Shown here: positions 1 to 11,020 of the stretch, piece by piece
Numbering within the stretch: position 1 is the first letter of the stretch
Layout: each line of letters begins with the position of its first letter
NCBI RefSeq assembly: GCF_033439725.1
Contig: NW_026944383.1
Location: 992,001 to 1,056,000, forward strand
Direction of reading: 5' to 3'
Origin: Neurospora tetraspora
Taxonomy: Eukaryota > Ascomycota > Sordariomycetes > Sordariales > Sordariaceae
DNA: 64,000 nt
The notes under the pieces: model-generated
What the model was told of the DNA's origin: nothing
Seen by the model: the letters and a program-made list of their open reading frames with translations, nothing else
Databases searched by the model: none
Position numbers and translations under genes: made by a program

Positions 1-3000
1 GAGCACGAGACCATTGAGCTTGCCCAGCCCGTCCTTGCCCAGAACCGCAAGCAACTGTTGCAAAAGTGGCTCAGCGAGAACAAGCTCGAGTGCTCTGAGC
101 GGCTCGGTGACATGGTTCGGCCCCACGACATCAACATGGCGCTTGCCATCTATCTGAAGGCCAACGCTCCCCACAAGGTCGTTGCTGGATTTGCCGAGAC
201 TGGCCAGTTTGAGAAGATTCTTCCCTACTGCAGCCAAGCCAACTACCAGCCTGACTTCATTCAGCTGCTCCAGCATATCGTCCGTGTCAATGCTGAGAAG
301 GGTGCTGAGTTTGCCACAACGCTTGCCAATCACGAAGGCGGCCCGCTGGTCGACTTTGAGAAGGTGGTTGACATCTTCCAGTCTCAGGGAATGATCCAGC
401 AAGCAACTGCCTTCCTGCTTGACGCTTTGAAGGATAATAAGCCCGAGCATGCTCACCTTCAGACTCGCCTGTTGGAGATGAACCTCGTCAACGCCCCCCA
501 GGTTGCTGACGCGATTCTTGGCAACGACATGTTCTCCCACTTCGACAAGGCGCACATTGCGAACCTCTGCGAGCAAGCAGGTCTTTTGCAGAAGGCCCTG
601 GAGCTTTACGAGGATCCTGCGTCCATCAAGCGGGTTATTGTCAACATCCCTGGAATGCCCAACTACAACCCCGAGTGGTTGATCGAGTATTTCAAGGCGC
701 TGTCTGTTGAGCAGTCGCTCGACTGCCTGGATGCTATGATGAAGCACAACATTCGCCAGAACCTTCAGACTGTCGTTCAGATCGCGACCAAGTACGCGGA
801 GCTCCTCGGCGCGCAGCAATTGATTGACCTCTTTGAGAAGTACAAGACCGCTGAAGGTCTCTACTACTTCCTTGCCAGTGTCGTCAATGTCACCGAGGAC
901 CCTGAAGTCGTTTTCAAGTACATCGAGGCTGCCACCAAGATGGGTCAAATCCGTGAGGTCGAGCGCATCTGCCGTGACAACAGCGTCTACAACCCCGAAA
1001 AGGTGAAGAACTTCCTTAAGGAGGCCAAGCTCAGCGAGATGCTTCCTTTGATGGTCGTCTGCGATCGCTTCAACTTCGTCCACGACCTGGTCCTCTATCT
1101 GTACCAGCACCAGCAATTCAAGTCCATCGAAATCTACGTGCAGCAGGTCAACCCGAGCAGGACTCCTGGTGTGATTGGAGGACTTCTCGACGTGGACTGC
1201 GATGAAAGCATCATCAAGAACCTCCTGAGCACTGTCAACCCCGCATCTATCCCTATCGATGAGCTGGTGCAGGAGGTTGAGACTCGCAACCGCCTTAAGC
1301 TGCTCCTGCCCTTCCTGGAGGCCACCCTGGCTGCTGGTAACCAGCAGCAGGCTGTCTACAACGCTCTCGCCAAGATCTACATTGACTCCAACAACAACCC
1401 GGAGAAGTTCCTCAAGGAGAACGATCAGTATGATACCCTCACTGTCGGAAAGTACTGCGAGAAGCGTGATCCCAACCTGGCCTATATTGCCTATCGTAAG
1501 GGCCAGAATGATCTCGAACTCGTGAACATCACCAACGAGAACCAGATGTACAAGGCTCAGGCGAGGTATCTTTTGGAGCGCGCTGATAGGGAACTCTGGA
1601 TGTTTGTGCTCAGTGAGAACAACGTCCACCGCCGTTCCGTCGTTGACCAAGTCATCTCGACCGCTGTTCCTGAGTCGACTGATCCCGCCAAGGTTTCTGA
1701 GGCTGTTACGTGCTTCCTGAATGCCGACTTGCCCGGCGAGCTTATTGAGCTGCTGGAGAAGATCGTCCTGGAGCCTTCGCCTTTCAGCGACAACCAGAAT
1801 CTGCAGAACTTGCTCATCTTCACTGCCGCTAAGGCTGACAAGGCCCGTGTGATGGACTACATTCACAAGCTCGATAACTTCGCCGCTGACGAGATTGCTA
1901 ATGTCTGTATCGAGGTTGGCCTGCACGAGGAAGCTTTCGAGGTCTACAAGAAGATCGACAACAAGGAGGCTGCTGTCAACGTTCTTGTTGAGCACGTTGT
2001 CAGCATTGACCGTGCTCAGGCATACGCCGAGGAGGTTGATATTCCCCAGGTTTGGAGCAAGGTCGCCAAGGCTCAGCTCGATGGCCTCCGCGTCAGCGAT
2101 TCCATTGACTCTTACATCAAGGCTGAGGACCCGAAGAACTACGAGGAAGTGATCGAGATTGCCGTTGCTGCTGGAAAGAACGAAGAGCTCATCAAGTACC
2201 TCCGAATGGCCCGCAAGACCCTTCGCGAGCCTGTCATTGACACTGCTCTTGCTTTCTGCTACGCCCGCCTGGATCAGCTTCCTGAGCTTGAAGAGTTCCT
2301 GCGCGCTACCAACGTTGCCAATGTTGAGGAGTCCGGTGACAAGGCGTACGCCGAGGGCTTCTTTGAGGCGGCCAAGATCTTCTACACCAGCATCTCCAAC
2401 TGGGCTAAGCTTGCCACCACCCTTGTCCACCTGTCCGATTACCAGGCGGCTGTGGATTGCGCCCGCAAGGCCAACAACATCAAGGTGTGGAAGGAGGTCC
2501 ACGAGGCCTGCGTCAACAAGAAGGAGTTCCGTCTTGCTCAGATCTGCGGTCTCAACCTTATTGTCGATGCCGAGCAACTCCAGGCTCTTGTCAAGCAGTA
2601 CGAGGCAAACGGCTACTTCGACGAGCTTATCAGCTTGCTCGAGCAGGGTCTTGGATTGGAGCGCGCCCACATGGGAATGTTCACCGAGTTGGGTATTGCC
2701 CTCTCCAAGTATCACCCCGAGCGCCTTATGGAGCACCTCAAGCTCTTCTGGAGCAGAATGAACCTCCCCAAGATGATCCGTGCTTGCGAGGAAGCCAACT
2801 TGTGGCCTGAGCTGGTCTTCTGCTACTACCACTACGACGAGTTTGACAATGCTGCGCTCGCCGTTATGGAGCGCCCTGAGAACTCTTGGGAGCACCAGCA
2901 GTTCAAGGAGATCACCGTCAAGGTGGCCAACCTTGAAATGTATTACAAGGCCATCAACTTCTACCTGGAGCAACATCCCTCGCTGCTCACCGATCTTCTC

Positions 3001-3815
3001 CAGGTTTTGACTCCGCGCATCGATGTCAACCGTGTTGTCCGCATGTTCCAGAAGTCTGACAACCTGCCCCTTATCAAGCCCTTCCTCCTCAGCGTCCAGT
3101 CTCAGAACAAGCGGACCGTTAACGACGCCATCAACGATCTTCTCATTGAGGAGGAGGACTACAAGACTCTCCGTGACTCTGTGAATAACTATGACAACTA
3201 CGACGCCGTGGAACTTGCCGGTCGTCTGGAGAAGCACGACCTTGTCTTCTTCCGCCAGATTGCTGCTAATATCTACCGCAAGAACAAGCGCTGGGAGAAG
3301 TCCATCAACCTTTCCAAGCAGGATAAGCTCTGGAAGGATGCGATTGAGACGGCCGCCATCTCTGGCAAGACGGAAGTCGTCGAGGAGCTTCTGCGCTACG
3401 TAAGTTTTTAGTTTTTTTTTCAAGCTCATAGAGTTACGTTGGCTTCCCTTACTGACATTTATCTCTCTAGTTCGTTGACATCGGCAACCGCGAGTGCTAC
3501 GTTGGTATGCTTTATGCCTGCTATGACCTTATCAGGCCCGACCTTGTCCTGGAGCTTTCTTGGCGCAACGGTCTCAATGACTTCACCATGCCTTACATGA
3601 TCAACATGCTCTGCCAGCAGACCAAGGAGCTCGCATCTCTGAAGGCCGACAACGAGGCTCGCAAGGTTAAGGAGCAGGAGAAGGAGAAGGTCGAGGACAA
3701 CACGCCCATTCTTGGCAACCGGCTCATGATCACTGCCGGCCCCGGCCAGGCATCCCCGGCTCCTTACGGACAGACCAATGGTTTTGCGCCGCAGCCTACC
3801 GGATTTGGCTTCTAG
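1..3815 (+). CDS. chc1: Clathrin heavy chain, 3' part (5' end outside window)
   Basis: The triskelion leg of clathrin, which coats vesicles at the plasma membrane, trans-Golgi and endosomes. The reading frame is open from base 1, so the start and the N-terminal beta-propeller lie upstream; 1247 residues remain of the usual ~1680. Exons are 1-3399 and 3471-3815. The 71-nt intron has donor GTAAGT and acceptor CTCTAG, and splicing joins LLRY to FVDIGNRECYVGMLYACYD, a highly conserved clathrin stretch. The visible part is the run of alpha-helical CHCR leg repeats followed by the trimerisation region (LVLELSWRNGLNDFTMPY) and a Gln/Pro/Gly-rich tail ending PTGFGF. The distal-leg position of the single intron is compatible with a normal gene. 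No break is seen. Codon use is strongly biased to C/G-ending codons, as expected for an abundant protein. Confidence 0.97.
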
Positions 3816-4593
3816 AGGGCTGCCCCGGTGGTTGGAGGTACACCGTGCATCCACGATCCCTTGACGGATCGCTGGTTTCTTCCTGTTCGAAATGGCGAAG
3901 ACCAGCAGGATTCTGGAGTTTCAGGCACCCCCAGGATGGGTCCTGTTCAAGTCGTTCCGCTTAGCTCTCTCATGGCGGACGGCAATTTTGCTAATATGCC
4001 ACGATTTTGATGACCTGGAGGATGAAACAACCCATACAGATGAGATGTCAATGACTTTTGCGCATGTCTGTGGGATGAAAAAGGGAAACGAAAGGGAAGA
4101 CGGATGGCAGGGTTTATTGCTTTTCCATGTTGGCCAGATCATTAGAACTTCGTGGTTTTGTTACAAATTTCATGTATGATATCTTATTTCACCATCAGAG
4201 CTCTTTAACTTAATCGACTTCTGATATCAACCCGTCCTCGTTCAAACGCACCACCTTCATGCGGTTCATATCCGGTACCTTCTGTGACTTTATAACCCCA
4301 GAAGAGAGATCCCAGGACCCAAAACGTTCTTTGATGTTTCCAAGCAACGAAATCTGCTCCGAGACCTCACTCAACGGCTGGGCTTGGTGTACTCAACAGG
4401 CGAAATCTATCTTGCAGACTACCCCCTTCATGGATATTATCGTCCATGATACTTGCTCGTTTGGGCAACATTTTACAATTGCCAGAGTGCCAGGCGGTTG
4501 CAGTGATGATGTTGTGTCAATACTCCATCCCAGATGACAGTTACACTGACAGCCCTTGGTGCTTATATTGCCTGTCTGCTCCGTTCTTCGACT

Positions 4594-4628
4594 ACTCGTC
4601 AAGGCTACAAAATCGGCTGCTGACTAGT
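4594..4628 (+). repeat. Dispersed hairpin repeat, copy A
   Basis: A 35-nt copy of a family found four times in this window. The shared layout is a left arm ACTCGTCA-GGTC, a loop TACAAAA(C/T)C and a right arm GACC..CTGACTAGT. Here the arms are ACTCGTCA and TGACTAGT (7 of 8 pair) around TACAAAATC. The inner stem is more decayed than in the other copies. Confidence 0.65.
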
Positions 4629-4641
4629 AGCTCAGATTTCC

Positions 4642-4674
4642 CACTAGTCAGACGGCGATTAACTGCCGTCAGTG
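4642..4674 (-). repeat. Dispersed hairpin repeat, inverted divergent copy E
   Basis: Starts 14 bases after copy A in the opposite orientation. ACTAGTCAGACGG (4643-4655) is the exact complement of the right arm of copy C at 12835-12847. The rest diverges, yet it still folds: CACT/AGTG and GACGGC/GCCGTC pair around the loop GATTAACT, with a bulged AGTCA. Confidence 0.5.
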
Positions 4675-5258
4675 ACGGTCGGTACCATCATTTAGACCTG
4701 ATAGCTTCATTCTTTGCCTCCGAGGAAGGGTAACGAGAACTCCACTCATGCAATGGCGCGGGAACTTCGGAAGAAATACCATCTCTATGCCATATAGTCT
4801 GCTCACATCAATAGTATACAACATCAAACGAACCATGCCCGGAGAATTCATGCAGCGCCACGCGTTGATGATTCATGGGTGGCTGTCATGGTTCTACAAG
4901 AGTATAACCGATCACTCGAGAGGCCAAAGGAGAGCAAATCTCCAATCACGTAAAGTTCAAGAAGAGTAAGGTAAGCCGGCATGACGCCGGTCGGTCTCTG
5001 AGGCCGCAGCTCGACTGTAGATTCAGATCAAGCTAGATTGACGAAATCGCCAATGAGAGGTATCATGGTTGCATCTACAAACTCTGGGTTTGGTGTTTTT
5101 TTTCCGAAACCAGTTCCAAAAGCAACGCCCACACACAGAAAGCCCAGTAGTTGCCGCCGAGCCCAAAACTCCCTCTAGTCCTCGAGAAGCGGTAACCTCA
5201 GATCCTTCACCATGTCGTCAAACCAAAACGCCCATCCTTTTCAGGATACAGGGGCAAT

Positions 5259-5947
5259 TTAGCGGACGATGGCATCGAAGCGAGACTTGAACCACTTGAC
5301 GGTGTCGTCGCGGCCGATGCGGTGGGTGGCACCGACTCTGCTCTTGGCGCGGCGGCGGCGGGAGACGCGCTCACCGGGGCGGGTCATGCAGCAGTAGAAG
5401 TCCATGCCGTAGATACCGATACCGGGGTCGTACTTGATGCCGAGATCGATGTGCTCGGAGATACCGAAGCCGAAGTTGCCGGTCTCGGAGAAGTTGCGCT
5501 TGCGGAGCTCGTACTCCTTGACCTTGAGGCCACGCTCGAGAATCTCCTCGGCCTTGGGGCCACGGACGGTGACGTGGACGGAGATCTTTTCGTTACGACG
5601 GATACCGAAGGTACGGACGGTGTAACGGGCCTTGCCTGGTGGGTGGGGAGAAGACGTGTCAGGTTCATTTCTTCGTGTAGATGTCGATTTCTTCGTTTCT
5701 AGAACAGTCGTCGTGTCGGCGAGAATTGGTTAAAACTTACTGTAGACGGGGGTTTGACCGGACAGCTGCTCAAGCACCTTGGCGGCACGAGTAAGTCTGT
5801 CACCAGACTCGCCAACACAGATGTTGAGGACGAGCTTCTGGATGCGGAGCTCCCGCATGGGGTTCTGGGCCTTCTGTTCGGTAGACTTCACATTTTCCGT
5901 TAGTGAGTGATCTCAAATATCACGAATTGATGGCTATCGCATACCAT
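5259..5947 (-). CDS. rpl-11: 60S ribosomal protein L11 (uL5)
   Basis: Large-subunit protein that binds 5S rRNA and sits in the central protuberance. Three exons read on the minus strand: 5945-5947, 5741-5885 and 5259-5635. The spliced product is 174 residues, the same length as yeast Rpl11. It begins [14 protein letters not shown] and includes [40 protein letters not shown] and [13 protein letters not shown], all typical of uL5. The first exon holds only the start codon: ATG is followed directly by GTATGC, and the intron has a CTCACTAACG branch site and a GAAG acceptor. The second intron (5636-5740) has donor GTAAGT and acceptor ACCAG. Splitting the start codon off from the body is common in fungal ribosomal protein genes. 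It is divergent from the SmB gene, with 488 bases between the start codons. Confidence 0.96.
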
Positions 5948-6435
5948 GGTGCCGGTGTTGTGTCGAAATCCGCCGTAAAGGAAACTTGACCGTCGCGATG
6001 CTCGGGAGATTTGCGTAGGCGGTTCACGATTTTTGTTCAGCAATTTTGAGATTGTGGGCACCAGGGATGTGGGATCCACCCCCTCACCTGCCGGACACTT
6101 GGCGAGCGGCAGGCAAGAGAACAGTGAAGGCGCGCAAGCCTAGAACTGTGAAAAAAGTCTTGGCACACATCGTTGCGCTGGTGGGCCCGTGCGTGCCTGC
6201 CTGGTGGAGCGAGCGAAAGGTGCTGTGAAACGGGACGCCTGTGGTAAGTTCTCAGCCTCGCGCCTTGGAAAACCGAAATCGACCTGATTTCATCATCCAA
6301 CCACACGCGACTCTGAAGCCTCCCCGCGAAGAGCTGTTGAGAACGCGACGACGAAGTTTAAGCAACTTTGTCGAAAACCAAAAGGTTAATTTTTGTACCA
6401 CTTAAACAGCTACTCTGTAGCAAACAGCCGCAAAG
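5948..6435. promoter_or_regulatory. Divergent promoter region of rpl-11 and SmB
   Basis: 488 bases separate the two start codons, so this stretch must serve both genes. No TATA box stands out. I see no coding sequence or repeat. Confidence 0.5.
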
Positions 6436-7351
6436 ATGGCTTCGACCAACAAGCAAGGCAAGATGGTAAGTCATCGTTCCCCAATCCATTCTGCCGCTTG
6501 ACGTATCAATGTTGACGCCAGACAACTGACAAGGTGCGACATCACAGGCCGGTTACGTACGTACTCCACGCTTTTAGTTACGATCGATCTCGAATATCAA
6601 CAACGACACGAAGAACTGACGGTGTCCATTCCAACAGATCAACTACCGGATGCGTGTCACTCTTAACGATGGCCGCCAGATGACCGGACAGATGCTTGCC
6701 TTCGATAAGGTACGATACGACACCTACTTCGTTTCGATTTTGCCAACAATGCTAATATATTGGTAGCACATGAACCTCGTCCTCGCCGATGCCGAAGAGT
6801 TCCGCCGCATTAAGCGGAGACAAAACAAGCCCGCCGCCCCTGGCTCGTCTGCCCCCGCCGCCCAGACCGTCGAACAGGAGGAGAAGCGCACATTGGGTCT
6901 TACAATCATCCGTGGCGCCCATATTATCTCGCTCTCCGTCGAGTCGCCTCCCCCCGCGGACCCGAGCGCTCGTCTTGGAAAATCGACTGGTGGAGGACTT
7001 GCTTCCACGCTCCAGGCTGGTCCTGGTGTTGCTCGGCCTGCTGGGCGCGGTGCTGCCGCTCCTATCTCGCTCGCCGGACCCGCCGCTGGTGTTGGCGGCG
7101 CTGCGCCTCCCCCGCCGTTCCCCGGGTTTCCCGGTGCTGCACCCCCCGGATTCCCCGGTCGTGGTGGCCGTAAGTTATCCTTCATGGTCTTGTCAGTGCC
7201 TCAGTCGCTAACACTCTTATCAGCTCCTCCTCCCGGCTTCCCTGTCTTCCCTCCTGCGGCTGGCTTCCCCGGTGCCCCTGGCTTCCCCCCTTCGTTCCCT
7301 CCTCCGGGCGCTGGTGGCCCCGCTGGCTTCAATCCGCCCCCGCGCAGATAA
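6436..7351 (+). CDS. smb1: Spliceosomal Sm protein B
   Basis: Core protein of the heptameric Sm ring of U1, U2, U4 and U5 snRNPs. Exons are 6436-6465, 6548-6556, 6638-6709, 6767-7169 and 7224-7351, giving 213 residues. The second exon is only 9 nt (GCC GGT TAC), between a CACAG acceptor and a GTACGT donor. It is required to give MASTNKQGKM-AGY-INYRMRV, which aligns with the start of the Sm1 motif. Sm1 continues as DGRQMTGQMLAFDKHMNLVL and Sm2 as LGLTIIRGAHIISLSV. The C-terminal half is Pro/Gly/Ala-rich with PPGFPG and PGFPP runs, as in SmB/B' of animals. The last intron has a CTAAC branch site and keeps the frame (C|CT). The stop is TAA at 7349-7351. Confidence 0.93.
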
Positions 7352-7902
7352 GGAGGTTGACCGTTCGACTTTACCGTTAATTTACCAATCCAATCCGATG
7401 GTGTATTGTGTCCGAGACATGCTAGAACTCTCCTGCATGAAGCGGGCTTGGATGAAAGCAAATGAAGCTCTGCCCTGGTTTAAGAGGTGTGGATTTTATG
7501 CTGGCGTTTAGGGGGTTCAATGAAAACATTTGTTTAGAGCGGGATAAATACCTGCGTTTCAAGCATGAATCAGGGATATAGCATTGCAAAAACATGGCCA
7601 ATATCAATACAGATTATGAACACCATATGGCCGGCACGTTCAGAACCAAACCTGTGCCTGCCCCTGTTCAGCAGGTACGTATCTCCAATCAATAAGGCTG
7701 CCCCACTCCATCACAGTGCCGAGCTGAGCAGCTGGCAGCCTCACCCATTCAGCTGAGCCCAAGAGGTGAACGGTGGTGGTCCGTGCTGAGAGCGGACGGA
7801 ACCCCAACTTTCTTGATTGCAACTTTCGCCGATTTCGCGGGCCATCCAATCTCTATCAGTGACGCGCCAAAGCCGGTATACAATCCGTTTAAAACAGTCA
7901 AA
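7352..7902. other. Spacer between SmB and MPC1
   Basis: 551 bases between two genes in the same direction. It should hold the SmB 3' untranslated region and the MPC1 promoter. No coding sequence or repeat was found. Confidence 0.5.
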
Positions 7903-8898
7903 ATGGCCGCCTTTGTGAAAGCGATCAATGCGAAGATCAGATCTCACCCCGTTCTGAACTATGTCTGCTCAACGCGTAAGTCCCCATATCCCAGTTTACC
8001 CCAGCCAGCTACAGCGACCCGCCTGGTCTTGAGTCGTGATCCCAGACCCCCCGGCCAATCCCCGATAAGCCCGGGGTCTTTTTAAGATCAAGACCAGGGC
8101 CATAGGCATCATGGTGAAGGATGTCTAGGCAGAACATCTCCAAAGATATGGTTCCTTGCGGACGTGCTCTTTAGGAGTTCGACACTGGTATCACAGGTCT
8201 TGGAGAAAGACTGTAGCGCTGCATGACCCGCCGCAGCATGATGCTTGCTGGGTCAACCCGGTGGAAATGGGACATACCTTGCAACCAGACGTCGGACACG
8301 CTGCTGATATACCTATGTGCTCGCAGACTTCTGGGGCCCTGCCTCCAACTTTGGTATCCCCATCGCGGCTGTGATGGATACACAGAAGAGTCCTGAACTG
8401 TGCGTGTGCCCTTGTCTATCAACCAACCTCAACCTGCCTATCATGTTCTCTTACCTCCCGTCCTTGATGAGCTTCCTGTCCCAGACAACAACCTACCTAA
8501 CCTACAGCCACGGCTCTTGATAAAATGCCCAGCGGGGTGTTCTTCTTCCCTCACCCACTCACTCACTCACCACGACATGATGAACCCAACCTAACATACC
8601 CCCCCTTTCTAACCTTTCATATAGGATCTCGGGCCAAATGACCTTTGCCCTCTGCATCTACTCAGCCACCTTCATGCGCTACGCGCTCGCCGTGCAACCC
8701 AAGAACTACCTCCTGTTCATGTGCCACGCCGTCAACGAGACGGCTCAGCTGACGCAGGGCTATCGCTACCTGAAGTACAACTACTGGGGCGGTAAGGAGA
8801 AGGAGGGCCTCGTGAAGGCGGTGGATGCCGGTAAGGAGAAGGCGAAGGAGCTGGAGGCCAAGGTTGAGACTAAGGTTAAGGAGGTTGTTGGCAAGTAA
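7903..8898 (+). CDS. mpc1: Mitochondrial pyruvate carrier subunit 1
   Basis: Inner-membrane protein that pairs with MPC2 or MPC3 to import pyruvate into the mitochondrial matrix. Exons are 7903-7975, 8327-8399 and 8625-8898, giving 139 residues. Both junctions fall inside codons (ACG C|AC TTC and CT|G ATC) and restore the family signature STHFWGP, then [34 protein letters not shown] and [15 protein letters not shown]. Donors are GTAAGT and GTGCGT; the second intron has a CTAAC before ATATAG. At 351 and 225 nt the introns are long for such a small gene. The C-terminus carries a Lys/Glu-rich tail (about residues 105-139) absent from the shorter animal proteins. The membrane helices lie in exons 2 and 3. 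Confidence 0.95.
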
Positions 8899-9420
8899 GG
8901 GCTGATGGAGAGCGTGAGGGCTGTTGAGATGATGGATGGGAGCTGAAGCACGGTGGCATGGCTGGTTTTGGTACCTGGCTCAGAGGGCCCAGCTGGTTGA
9001 GTAGATGGACGGACTGTAGTCGGCAGGCAGTCGATCGATGTTCTCACTCCTTTCATACTTGAGGGAGGTTATGAGGGCTGTGTCGCATCAAGGGCTTCAA
9101 GCTGCGTCGTCACTGTCGAAGGTGTGAAGGCCGCAAGGATGATGGCCAGGAAGTTGTGCTGTACCTTGCATTTGCAAAGGAAGCACGGGATCAAGTGTCA
9201 GATCTGGCATATGAAATTAGTACGGATACTATCATGTGAGACGGCGAGGAATTGAGGAGTACCAGGTACATAGGGAAACGGGTAACTTTAGGCATTTCTT
9301 TCTCCACGCGATCATCTACGGACCACTTACTTTCGATGTTTTGTCGGTTCAAGGTGGATAGTACTAGCGGAGAACATGAGGGAGGGCTTTGGAACTCCAC
9401 AATGGAATGTCGTTGGACTT

Positions 9421-9480
9421 TGGTGTTGTCTGTTGTGGCCTGGTGTTGTCTGTTGTGGCCTGATATCGTCTGTTGTGGCC
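9421..9480. repeat. Three tandem 20-bp units
   Basis: Units 9421-9440 and 9441-9460 are identical (TGGTGTTGTCTGTTGTGGCC). The third, 9461-9480, differs only at four places near its start (TGATATCGTC). It is a minisatellite in non-coding DNA. Confidence 0.9.
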
Positions 9481-10785
9481 TTGTCGACGACTGGTTCTGG
9501 AAGTCATGAGGCTCATCTCATGGTCCGGTCAAGGAGCGGTGTGATGTGTAGACTGATGTTTACTTGCCGACGAAAATCCGTGTAAGTCGGCGAGCGTCAT
9601 CGTGGGTTTTTGGAACCGACCTCGGCGTCGAACGTATTCGCAAACCGACGGGGGTAGGTACAATGAATGACATTGGGTTAGGGGTTCGACATTGTAGGGA
9701 AGTACCGATACATTGGGACCTATGTTTTAACCTTGCCGTGTGAAAAGGAGCTGGATTTCTAAAAACTGACAGCTACAGAAGAAATAACACCCACCGGAAC
9801 ATGGTCTACATGCCCTAAAACGGTCGGATTCCGTACCGGTATGTAACCGAGGAAGAAGTGCTCCCGTCGAAACCCGCTCCGGCCCCGCCCGACCACATGT
9901 GCACAACCGAAGTCCCCGCGACATTCCCGTTCCCGCCCCGTTGGGCACGCCTTACTCCATAGATTATACCAATCCACCTTCCTGAGCCGGCCAAAACCCC
10001 GGGGGTTTTTTTTTAGTGTAAGTTCAACGGGGCAAGCAAGCAAGGCAAGACAGGGCAAGACAAGACAACACAAGGGGTATGATCTGCAGGGCTGATTGGA
10101 GCCCACTGGGGAAAGTTTGACATTTTTGGAGGGGTTTGGTTCCAGTGATCGACTTGGTACGTGTACAGCTTCTTTGACAGTTGGAGTTGTGAAATTGACG
10201 TCGTTTTTGTTCGGGGTAAACTGTCTCGGGATGGAAAGGAAGGGGACCACTTCGACAACGAACTGTCTCCTTGACTGTTTCGACTGTGTAACAGCTAGGG
10301 TCTTGTGATCAAAACTACATATGTGTGATTAGTTCGTTGGTTATGATGGAATAGTAGCGATGTCTCAAGAAGCTCGAGCAGTCTAAGAACGGCATATGGT
10401 GAATGAGGCTCGTTTGCTGGTGATGTGTTGAGGATTTGTGTTGTAAAGGGTGTAGTGCACCTCTATTGTACCCTGATTTTCCGGGGTATGTCTTATCACC
10501 AGCTTACGGCTCTCAGCTGAAAATAATGAAGGTGTTAGTTCACGTAGAGCACGTGTGAAAATCAGAGTTGCCAATCACGGCAGTGTACACTGGAGAATAG
10601 ACGCAACACATGTTGAAGATATGATCGCATAGTGCTGAGGAGCAAAGGCATAAGCTTGCCATTGACATTGGTGGTCTGTAGTGTAGCATTGCCGTCGGCC
10701 GAGCCAATAGGCAACCGTAAATCAAAAAAACACCCGCCAAGACTTTGAACGTCCAGTGTAAGTGAGAGTTTGGACGAAAATAGCG

Positions 10786-10821
10786 ACTCGTCAGGTCTTC
10801 AAAACCGACCATCTGACTAGT
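10786..10821 (+). repeat. Dispersed hairpin repeat, copy B
   Basis: 36-nt copy with left arm ACTCGTCAG-GTC, loop TTCAAAACC and right arm GAC-CAT-CTGACTAGT. It shares CTGACTAGTGGC at its right edge with copy C. Confidence 0.7.
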
Positions 10822-10862
10822 GGCAGTGGGGTATTCGTCGCTCATCAAACCTGTCTAACCTA

Positions 10863-11020
10863 TACACCTCTGCATGGATATAACTTGTTAGCGTGGTTTT
10901 TGGGGGTGGCAAGGAACCTTAATTTTCACACAAGAAATATCTGGCTTGTCCTGTATTTGGCTCCTGTTTCTTGTAGGATCAACGTACCAAGCTAACAAGT
11001 TATATCCATGCAGAGGTGTA
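10863..11020. repeat. Perfect 30-bp inverted repeat with 98-bp spacer
   Basis: The left arm 10863-10892 begins TACACCTCTGCATGG and ends AACTTGTTAGC. The right arm 10991-11020 is its exact complement, beginning GCTAACAAGTT and ending CAGAGGTGTA. No direct duplication is visible outside the arms, so it may be a foldback relic rather than a transposon with a target duplication. The spacer is not coding. Confidence 0.85.

Larger units (their letters stand above)
3816..5258. other. Convergent spacer between clathrin and rpl-11
   Basis: Both flanking genes end here, so this 1.44-kb stretch should hold two 3' untranslated regions. I see no convincing coding sequence: the open frames are short and overlap on both strands. 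It contains two copies of a short hairpin repeat (4594-4628 and, inverted, 4642-4674), described separately. A small GC hairpin (GCCGGCATGACGCCGGTC) lies near 4976. Confidence 0.6.
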
